A program made the position numbers and the translations under genes. Positions 6,468-12,632 of a stretch of 12,632 nucleotides of DNA are shown here, piece by piece. This stretch comes from JBFMDH01 sp044868105 (GTDB lineage Bacteria > Acidobacteriota > Blastocatellia > UBA7656), in assembly GCA_044868105.1 (NCBI GenBank), contig JBIOWC010000429.1, positions 1 through 12,632 on the forward strand. The letters run 5' to 3'. Each line of letters starts with the position of its first letter. Position 1 is the first letter of the stretch. Below the pieces are notes generated by a model, which was given only the letters and a program-made list of their open reading frames with translations, did no database searches and had not been told where the DNA came from.

Positions 6468-7739
6468 ATGACAAAATTCAACATCACTTTAATTCTGCTT
6501 GCTGCCTGCATTTTGGCGATTGGGAAAGCGGCAAGTGCGGAGGTATTGCATAGGCAATCACCCAGAGATAAGGAGCGCCCGACAATCACCCCGCCATCTA
6601 CGATAGCGTTACAGCAGACTTTGCCAATTGCCGCGGGCGCGGGTTCGGACATCCCAAAATCTGCAACCGGGCTGGTTATTCGTGTCGGCTGCGATGTGAG
6701 CGGTAGCACATTAAATAATAGAATTGGCCGAACCACATTCAATGAATTTTATAAAGCGCTGACCGATGCGCTGGCAATGCAAGACCTCTTCGAGCTATGG
6801 CTTTTCTACGATAACAAGGCATTTGTGACGGTTGCCATGAGCCAATGGCAAGCCGAATCCAAGAGCGCAGTTCAATCGGTTCTTGATCTCAAACTGCGTG
6901 GTGGAAATCGAACCCTCTTCTCTCCTGTGCTGTCCGAATTTGCCAATCGCGCGACGACGGGCGATATTTTGGCTCTGGTCACCGATGGTCAGATTGATGC
7001 AGGCACAGAAGCGGAGAATCAAATTGAAAAGGTGAAAATCAACCGTGTGGCTGCGCAGTTGGCACAACGACAGGCACAGGTTGTCTTAATTAAAATCCCG
7101 CTGGCGAAGGGTGCTGAAGATTTTCAATGGTTGGCGCAAACGCTTGGGGCTCAGGTCATGGATGCCGACCAACTGCACGCCGGTGCGCTACAAGCCTTTA
7201 TTGCGACCCGGCGACAACCGGTGTCCGCACCCACAATCAAACCTGAACCAACAAAACCTGCAACTCCTTTTGCTCTACGCGGCCGTTTCATAGTCACAGT
7301 AGTGATAGCAGCGTTGGTTATCGCCTTTATGGCTGTCGTGATGATCAGAAAACTCAGAAAGAAGGGCGCCTTACTATCGCCATCAACCTTCACTTATGCG
7401 GTCAGGCTTGACTGCGCAAATGCATCCGAAGACTTCAAGACTCAAATCATTGAACCCGAAGATAATTCCATAACCATTGGCGGTAGCGAGACGGATTCAT
7501 TTTTCAGAAGGGGGTTAAAGCGGGCTCACATTCGCCTGAGGTATCTGGGCGATATCGTCAAGATGGAATGTAACGCGCCAGTCAATCTGGCTGATGGTAG
7601 CTTGCTTGAACCGTTCGGAGATGAGCCGGCAATCGAAACTTTCGCGGCTGACCGCGAGGTAGCGTTTGCTATCGGTGATGCCATTTTTGTTGCCAAACGA
7701 ATTACCGTGGAAAGGAGGGGCAATACCCATGAAGAGTAA
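6468..7739 (+). CDS. Exported vWA-domain membrane protein with C-terminal FHA-like domain
   Basis: 423 aa. Residues 1-24 form a signal peptide (cleavage expected after AASA). A von Willebrand A domain runs about 68-250 with a complete MIDAS metal site: D76, S78 and S80 in DVSGS, T149 in GGNRTL, and D173 in VTDG. A Pro-rich linker leads to one TM helix (274-293), followed by RKLRKK, so the vWA domain should face outward and residues 300-423 inward. The inner domain is beta-rich, with ITIGGSETD and a RAHIRLRY stretch that resemble the start of a forkhead-associated fold, but the canonical Arg/Ser/Asn phosphothreonine contacts are not all present. vWA domains bind protein partners in a metal-dependent way. 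It is the first gene of a four-gene operon with a tubulin-like protein and a SEDS-PBP fusion. I infer that it links an outer partner to the cytoplasmic scaffold. The vWA call is firm; the FHA-like call is tentative. Confidence 0.85.
   Translation: MTKFNITLILLAACILAIGKAASAEVLHRQSPRDKERPTITPPSTIALQQTLPIAAGAGSDIPKSATGLVIRVGCDVSGSTLNNRIGRTTFNEFYKALTDALAMQDLFELWLFYDNKAFVTVAMSQWQAESKSAVQSVLDLKLRGGNRTLFSPVLSEFANRATTGDILALVTDGQIDAGTEAENQIEKVKINRVAAQLAQRQAQVVLIKIPLAKGAEDFQWLAQTLGAQVMDADQLHAGALQAFIATRRQPVSAPTIKPEPTKPATPFALRGRFIVTVVIAALVIAFMAVVMIRKLRKKGALLSPSTFTYAVRLDCANASEDFKTQIIEPEDNSITIGGSETDSFFRRGLKRAHIRLRYLGDIVKMECNAPVNLADGSLLEPFGDEPAIETFAADREVAFAIGDAIFVAKRITVERRGNTHEE
7713..7718 (+). promoter_or_regulatory. 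Ribosome-binding site deciding the start of the tubulin-like gene
   Basis: AGGAGG lies inside the 3' end of the vWA gene, 10 bases before the ATG at 7729. It supports a start at 7729, giving an 11-base overlap with the upstream gene and likely translational coupling. The open frame could extend to an ATG at 7666, but the added residues would lie wholly inside the vWA gene and have no such site. Confidence 0.8.
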
Positions 7740-8430
7740 AGTTATAAAACATGCCATTGGCATTTGGGCGAACGGCGGATTGGGGCGGGAATCGAGCGAA
7801 GCCGCGATTTGTCAGATGGCCTACTTTAACGATGACCACTGGCCCGAAAAAGTTATCTACCAAGGTGTTGATGCGGCAAGAGAGACCGGAAGAAGAGCTT
7901 CTGGTTACGCCCATCGCCTGCCGCAAGCCTCTCCCGGCAAATCTTCACTGTTGTTGCTTTCAGACGTGAACCCGCAAGCCATAGGCGAAGCTGCAAATGA
8001 ACCTGAAATTTGGAGCCAATACCAGAAATTATACGAGGTTATTTCTCCCGAAATTCTCGCCGTCGGCATTAGCAACACGGCGGCAATTGGCGGTTATCAA
8101 AGGCCTGCCTTTGGTACAGCCCTCTTTCTTCTGAAATTCGAGGAGATAGAGAGCGCGATGAATCATTTTCTTGCTGCTTTGCGAAACGTAGCGGGAAATG
8201 ACCGCGCAGAAATCGTCGTGGTCGGCGGCGCCAACGGCGCCATCGGTTCCAGTTTCAGCATTCCGATTGCGCGACTTTTCAGAGAGCGAGTTCGCGGTTT
8301 TGCCAAGTGGCAGGTCAGCCTGATTCTGGCGGCTGCGCAACCCGCAGGACAAACGCCCGATTCCGTGGTTGGCAACGCCGTTCTCGGTTCGTTGTTAAAA
8401 GATTTGGCTGCAAGTAGCCATCGAGGCTAA
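7729..8430 (+). CDS. Short tubulin/FtsZ-like protein with degenerate GTP-binding loop
   Basis: 233 aa, no signal peptide or TM helix, so cytoplasmic. The layout follows the N-terminal nucleotide-binding domain of the bacterial tubulin-like family as I remember it: a Rossmann start with NGGLG (15-19), SLLLLSDVNP (73-82), a GGYQRPAFGTALFLLK segment (121-136) like the usual RxxGRxALF motif, a helix, then beta strand EIVVV leading into GGANGAIGSS (166-175) and helix FSIPIARLFRERV, and finally NAVLGSLLKDL (216-226) like the AYAALKEL motif. In tubulins and FtsZ the loop at 170-175 should read GGTGSG and contacts the GTP phosphates; here it is GAIGSS. Binding may survive but catalysis is doubtful. 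The protein ends where the family's long helical part would begin, and the next gene may supply that part. Alternative: an unrelated Rossmann-like protein. Assignment is by pattern, without a profile search. Confidence 0.68.
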   Translation: MKSKVIKHAIGIWANGGLGRESSEAAICQMAYFNDDHWPEKVIYQGVDAARETGRRASGYAHRLPQASPGKSSLLLLSDVNPQAIGEAANEPEIWSQYQKLYEVISPEILAVGISNTAAIGGYQRPAFGTALFLLKFEEIESAMNHFLAALRNVAGNDRAEIVVVGGANGAIGSSFSIPIARLFRERVRGFAKWQVSLILAAAQPAGQTPDSVVGNAVLGSLLKDLAASSHRG

Positions 8431-8449
8431 CAAGGAGGACTTCAAAATC

Positions 8450-10477
8450 ATGAGCGAATCAATAAAAAAAGATACCCTGGCAAAACTCTTCGGCTTAAAA
8501 CGCCGCTCTCCGGCCGACGAAATTGAACTGGTCGAAAACGTGGATAAATCCGACGCTGAATATATTGATGCCATCGGCGCATCAATTTTGGCTCGCGCCC
8601 AGGAAATTGATGAGGGGCAACGGGTCGTCCGAAAGACCCGCTACCAACAAGAGGCTCAAATCAAAGGGCGCATCCTTACAACCACGAACGTCAGAATCTT
8701 ACAAGTCAATCAATCCCGACTTGCAGACCGGCTGGCTTATGGGCTTTTCAGTTATCAGGATAATGAGGAGCGACAGCTGGCTGAGGGCGTGCGAAACGAA
8801 TTTGATAATCCGGCTCAGAATTGGGTGCTCAATGTCATTAAAGATGCCCTGCAACACACCGTCGATACCGAAGAGTTCGCCGGTCATATCGAAGCCCTTA
8901 TTGACCGTCATATCCGACGAGTCGATTCGATGGCAAGCGATTATTTAAATGATCACCTACGCATTATTAATGACGAGGCCGCAAGAATCATATCGTTTAC
9001 CAACGGTGTCGTGAATGGGGTTTTCAACGAACTCGTTCGTCTCATTAAAGAATCCTGTCAAAATGCGGATTATCAGCGTGCTGCCGCTTTACTGGTTGGG
9101 CAAGAGCATTTGCGAAGGGAATTGGCCGACAATTGTCAGAGCCGCGCTTCGGAGCTGCAACAGATGGAGCGCCAGCAACGAGCTGCAATACGCCTCCATC
9201 AAAGAGTTGCTCAAGCCCCGACCGAAAAGCTTACCCTGAATTGGCGGCAGCGAATCTGGAAAGGGCTGCGCGATTTGGTCAAAGATAATGATACCGATTC
9301 AGAAACTACGCCGGATTCCAATCATGAAGTGGAGATGGCCTTTGCGCTCGGGGTTAAAAGCAAAGCTCTGGTAGAGGTTGCCGACAAATTACGCACAACT
9401 TTGCCGGCCATTCGCAGTGAACGCGCAAGACTTGAAAAGCTACTCGAAATCATGGATGCGAAATTGCGCAAAAGCGCTCAATGGCTAGCCGACATCGCCT
9501 TGAATCAGGCGCGCGTTGCCGGCGTCACACTTGAACAGAACGGGCGCGTCATTGATGAATTGCTGAAAGGCCTCGAGCCTCTGGGTTTCTTCAAAAAACT
9601 AAACAATTTGCCAAACCCTGAGCGTTGCGATACCCGTCGATTATTGGCAGAGGTCGAAGCCGAAACCCGCCAAAAAGTCGCGGAGGTCTGCACCCATTCG
9701 ACGCTCGTGCAAATTGTCGGTCAACTGTCGGCAGACTTACAACAAGAGATTATCGGCGATTGGCTGGGGCCGCTCTCACTTTCCTTGCGGAAGGTTGATA
9801 CGGCTGCCTGGTCTGCGCAATACACGATTGCTGTGCCGGGAGGTCAGGCAAACGTATTGGGCTATGCCATCCAACAACACCCCTCATTGTCTGGCTTCCG
9901 TATCCTTGAATATTCCGGCAATCCGAATCTGGCTATTGCGCAAATCTATGTGCCATTTATCAAACCCACAGAGACCTTTGCCTACGTTGAAGGGCGCGAA
10001 GCGATAGAGAATCTTCGTGCCACTTTCAATGAGAAACAGTGGCTGGCCATCTTTCCATTTGAGGCCTTGGCAGAAGAAGCGGATGCGGAAGTGAACGAAC
10101 CTCTCATTGATGAAATTATCGTCAAAGGCGTTGTAACCGGAACGATTCAGCCCAGCCAAAAACCGATGAAACATCCGTTTTATTTAAGCGATGGACAGAC
10201 CGGCGGAAAACCGGTTTGGGAATTATCGCCCGAGATGAAAGCGACGCTGCAAAAAATCGGTGACAGTATCCCGGACATGCGCCGCACCCTTTCAAAGAAC
10301 TCAATCTTCAGAAGAGAAATTCTTGAACATTGGGAAGCGCAATTGCAAACCAATGGGCGGTCTCACTTTATTAATAATATTAACCAGGCATTGGCTAATG
10401 ACAAATTACCGACGCTGCAATTGCGTGAAGCAGCATCAAGATTGTTGAAGCACTTGTCGAAACGGGGGGAACGATGA
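8450..10477 (+). CDS. Large helical/coiled-coil protein, probable partner of the tubulin-like protein
   Basis: 675 aa, hydrophilic, with no signal peptide or TM helix, so cytoplasmic. I do not recognise a named family. The region 35-255 is almost wholly helical and charged, with heptad-like stretches (about 205-255, for example AADNCQ-type and SELQQMERQQRAAIRLHQRV runs). An acidic linker DNDTDSETTPDSN (279-291) is followed by a second helical segment (295-375) rich in Arg, Lys and Glu. Residues about 455-520 are a beta-rich module (YTIAVPGGQANVLGYAIQQ onward, IAQIYVPFIKP) that recalls the C-terminal part of long tubulin-like proteins, which combine a GTPase-like domain and a helical tail in one chain. 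Here 233 aa plus 675 aa would match that composite size. The ATG at 8450 has AAGGAGG (8432-8438) upstream, 19 bases after the tubulin-like gene. A scaffold or effector role beside the tubulin-like protein is inferred from order and shape only. Confidence 0.75.
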   Translation: MSESIKKDTLAKLFGLKRRSPADEIELVENVDKSDAEYIDAIGASILARAQEIDEGQRVVRKTRYQQEAQIKGRILTTTNVRILQVNQSRLADRLAYGLFSYQDNEERQLAEGVRNEFDNPAQNWVLNVIKDALQHTVDTEEFAGHIEALIDRHIRRVDSMASDYLNDHLRIINDEAARIISFTNGVVNGVFNELVRLIKESCQNADYQRAAALLVGQEHLRRELADNCQSRASELQQMERQQRAAIRLHQRVAQAPTEKLTLNWRQRIWKGLRDLVKDNDTDSETTPDSNHEVEMAFALGVKSKALVEVADKLRTTLPAIRSERARLEKLLEIMDAKLRKSAQWLADIALNQARVAGVTLEQNGRVIDELLKGLEPLGFFKKLNNLPNPERCDTRRLLAEVEAETRQKVAEVCTHSTLVQIVGQLSADLQQEIIGDWLGPLSLSLRKVDTAAWSAQYTIAVPGGQANVLGYAIQQHPSLSGFRILEYSGNPNLAIAQIYVPFIKPTETFAYVEGREAIENLRATFNEKQWLAIFPFEALAEEADAEVNEPLIDEIIVKGVVTGTIQPSQKPMKHPFYLSDGQTGGKPVWELSPEMKATLQKIGDSIPDMRRTLSKNSIFRREILEHWEAQLQTNGRSHFINNINQALANDKLPTLQLREAASRLLKHLSKRGER

Positions 10478-12632
10478 GCGCAACCATTTTCACCCCGGCC
10501 GTTCACCCCAGCGATGCAGCGTCTGAAAATCCTGCAAAGTCGCAGGCCGACACCCAGGTCAAAGTGGCCTTGCGAACGTCAATGCGAAGCCTTGTACTGG
10601 CGGCAGTCTGCATTGCTGGAAGCCTGATATTAATGAAGTATATTCCGTCCGATGAGATGGTTCGCTTCGCGCCGCCCGAATCAATTGCTGTACGGCTGGC
10701 GCTGGCCGTCCTGTGCTTCTGCATATGCGCCTACAGCCTATTGCGGGCAGCGTTGGGTAAGCTCAGCGGCCGCCTGATGATTGTCATAGGAGTTTTAACG
10801 TTCAGTTATGCGCGAAACTCGACCTTGATATGGCAAAATCTGGCGCTCGCCGCCGTAGGGTTCTTGGCGGTTACAACGCTTCGCTTATCACTTCGCCCCG
10901 CAGTTGCCGAACTGCCGATTTATGCGAAAAGAAGCCTTGCCGCCGCCGTGTGGCTGGTGCTTTACGGATGTATTCTGATGAGCGCCTCCGATATGTCAGG
11001 CGTTCTCAAACAGCTAGGCAGTTTCACCCTCGGAGGGCTTTTATTTACCCCATTTTCAATTGCCGTAATCAAAAAACTGATGGCTTTGGTTGAAGCCAAA
11101 GTCCATGAAAACTATAAGATTGAAAACCTGCTGTGGTTGCTCACCCTGGTGCTTTTGGGTGTAAATGCAGCCATCAAATTGCTGTCAAATTCAACGATTC
11201 CGCAGTTGACGATTGGCAGCTTTTCAACCGAACCCTTTGAAATCGCCCGCATCCTTGCGGTTCTTGCATTTGGCATCGACAGTTACCGTTGGAGCAATAA
11301 AAAAGGAGCTGGTCGAAAGTGGATTCCGCCGTTGCGATTGCTGATAGCGCCGACGATTACTGTGGTGCTCTATCTGCTCATCAAAGAGAAGGGAACGCTG
11401 GCAATGACCTGTGCGAGCTTTGTCGTGATTTGGGGTACACTCGTAGGCGGGCGGTCAACATGGGCGGTTTCATTGTTGGGAGCCATTTTGTTAATTCTCT
11501 TGTTGATACTGGCAAAAGAGCGGTTGGCTGTCGCTATGGGGTATAGCGATAATGTGCAGGCTGAAGCGGCTGAAACCATAAGCAAGCACCCGGGATTGTT
11601 AGGCGCGACCGGCGCCGCTCGCCCTCCTACATTTCTGGGTGTTGCCTCTTCGGCAGACTTTATGATGGCATTGGTTGCAGCGCAGGGAGGAATCGCCGGA
11701 ATGCTTCAGGTGTTAATCGCCAATACCCTGCTTTTTATCGGGCTATTGCAAATCGTTTGGCGATTGCGCCCAACAATCGGCGGCGCGATAGGTGTCACGG
11801 GCTTTGTCCATCTACTCTTTCCGGTTATCAGCAGTCTGCTCTGCTTTTCGTTTTCGCTGGTCATCGGTCTGCCATTTCCTTTCTTGGCAAGAAGCGGCAA
11901 TCATCTATTCATTGCGATGTTCTCTTTAGGGCTTCTGTTCACCTTGGGGGTGACGAAGAAAGCCGTAACTCAGGTCGCAACCCGAAAAGGAACGGAAAGA
12001 ATGCGACTGATTATTGTCGGTGGTTTGCTAGGAATGGCGGCGGCTTCTGCGCTCTCTGTGCGAAGAATTCAGAGCGGGTGGTGCCAACCTTTAAGCGAAG
12101 AGGAGCGTGAACGGTTTTTGCGGACACCGGCGAGCTTGCCGCTATTTTATGGTGAAGTAGAATCAGGCGATAACATCTTATTGGCAAGAACCATTCGAGA
12201 AGGGAACCGCCCGAAACGCCTTTATGACATCGAACCCGGTCTCTCTTCATTGATTGGTGCGGGCACGACACATATACAGAACCATGGGATACAGGCGAAT
12301 TTGTTTAACGTAAGAAATCAGACCGGTGCGCAGCATTCGACAATGCTTTTTGGTCCAGAAGAGTTTTCACCATCCGCTTCGCCAAAGGTTAAATTGACAA
12401 TCAATGCCACGCTTTCAAGAAGCGTGGGAGATTTGGGGCGGCAACATTCGATAACCGGCGCGGTTTTTATTCTCAGGCGCGACGGCGCTATCGAATCGGC
12501 GTTATCGCTGCCCGGTTATGACGCTAACCGCATCAATGATGCCGAATATTTGAAGGAGCTGAATAAAGACTTAAGAAAACCCTTATTCAAAAGAGCCTTT
12601 GATGGCGCATACAATTGCGGCAGCACGATTAA
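10474..12632 (+). CDS. SEDS (FtsW/RodA-type) glycosyltransferase fused to class B PBP transpeptidase, partial at window end
   Basis: At least 719 aa; the frame is open to the last base. It starts in an ATGA overlap with the previous gene. Residues 38-500 are polytopic. SEDS motifs are present: IGSFSTEPFEIARIL (247-261) matches the QPSE-loop region, LLIKEKGTLAM (301-311) the QxDLGTAL region, and ASSADFMMALVAAQGG (391-406) the HTDFIFAVIGEELG region, keeping the Asp (D395) that structural and mutational work on RodA/FtsW points to as catalytic. A further TM helix (about 512-528) begins the second module: LTINATLSRS (641-650), GAVFILRRDGAI (662-673), LSLPGYDAN (678-685), and PLFKRAFDGAYNCGSTI (703-719) match the class B PBP lead-in to the SxxK active site. 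S717 is the predicted acyl-enzyme serine; the lysine codon is cut after two bases (AA). One chain should therefore polymerise lipid II and crosslink the glycan. About 150 N-terminal residues with extra hydrophobic segments precede the SEDS core. Confidence 0.88.
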   Translation, partial: MSATIFTPAVHPSDAASENPAKSQADTQVKVALRTSMRSLVLAAVCIAGSLILMKYIPSDEMVRFAPPESIAVRLALAVLCFCICAYSLLRAALGKLSGRLMIVIGVLTFSYARNSTLIWQNLALAAVGFLAVTTLRLSLRPAVAELPIYAKRSLAAAVWLVLYGCILMSASDMSGVLKQLGSFTLGGLLFTPFSIAVIKKLMALVEAKVHENYKIENLLWLLTLVLLGVNAAIKLLSNSTIPQLTIGSFSTEPFEIARILAVLAFGIDSYRWSNKKGAGRKWIPPLRLLIAPTITVVLYLLIKEKGTLAMTCASFVVIWGTLVGGRSTWAVSLLGAILLILLLILAKERLAVAMGYSDNVQAEAAETISKHPGLLGATGAARPPTFLGVASSADFMMALVAAQGGIAGMLQVLIANTLLFIGLLQIVWRLRPTIGGAIGVTGFVHLLFPVISSLLCFSFSLVIGLPFPFLARSGNHLFIAMFSLGLLFTLGVTKKAVTQVATRKGTERMRLIIVGGLLGMAAASALSVRRIQSGWCQPLSEEERERFLRTPASLPLFYGEVESGDNILLARTIREGNRPKRLYDIEPGLSSLIGAGTTHIQNHGIQANLFNVRNQTGAQHSTMLFGPEEFSPSASPKVKLTINATLSRSVGDLGRQHSITGAVFILRRDGAIESALSLPGYDANRINDAEYLKELNKDLRKPLFKRAFDGAYNCGSTI

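Noticed and set aside
6498..6509. Possible lipobox (LAAC, residues 11-14) in the vWA protein
   Set aside because: Only about six hydrophobic residues precede the Cys and the hydrophobic stretch continues beyond it to an AASA site, so signal peptidase I cleavage is more likely than lipidation.
8523..8948. 141-codon alternate frame inside the 675-aa gene
   Set aside because: It lies wholly inside the longer frame, starts without a ribosome-binding site, and its Trp/Ser/Pro/Met-rich composition is typical of an out-of-frame read.
11319..12110. Several small open frames (both strands) in the last 1.3 kb
   Set aside because: They are shadows of the SEDS-PBP frame, which runs open from 10474 to the window end and carries consecutive family motifs.

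Overview
The window looks like chromosomal DNA from a bacterium of the phylum Acidobacteriota, most likely the class Blastocatellia. This is inferred from mid-range base composition, a pyrB-pyrC pair, and a long CadC-like winged-helix/TPR protein of a type that is very common in that phylum. No rRNA or other definite marker is present, so the taxon is a moderate-confidence guess. No tRNA, insertion sequence, CRISPR array or phage gene is visible.

Left part (1-3619, + strand): two de novo pyrimidine genes, pyrB (aspartate carbamoyltransferase) and pyrC (dihydroorotase), followed 50 bases later by a 12-TM-type MFS exporter. The pyr genes are ordinary housekeeping genes with intact active-site motifs. 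A 261-base gene-free stretch separates the MFS gene from a convergent gene.

Middle (3881-6037, - strand): a membrane-anchored one-component regulator with an OmpR/PhoB-type winged helix, one TM segment, a divergent extracytoplasmic alpha/beta domain and a TPR array. Its start faces an AT-rich divergent intergenic region of about 430 bases. That region holds two clusters of TTCAA-like half-sites spaced exactly 11 bp apart, the spacing used by PhoB/OmpR-type winged helices.

Right part (6468 to the window end, + strand): a tightly packed four-gene operon (11-base overlap, 19-base gap, ATGA overlap) that is the most interesting part. In order it encodes (1) an exported vWA domain with intact MIDAS residues, tethered by a TM helix to a cytoplasmic FHA-like domain; (2) a 233-aa protein that aligns without gaps to the remembered core of the tubulin-like family but has a degenerate nucleotide-binding loop; (3) a 675-aa soluble helical/coiled-coil protein that may be the detached C-terminal half of the same family; and (4) a polytopic protein that fuses an FtsW/RodA-type (SEDS) glycosyltransferase to a class B penicillin-binding transpeptidase. 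The window ends two bases into the lysine codon of the SxxK motif of this last gene.

My reading is an accessory envelope-remodelling machine: a cytoplasmic tubulin-like scaffold and its helical partner, an outward-facing vWA adhesion or sensor module, and a self-contained peptidoglycan polymerase/crosslinker, possibly controlled by the divergently encoded membrane regulator. Family assignments rest on motif recognition from memory. The system-level function is inference.
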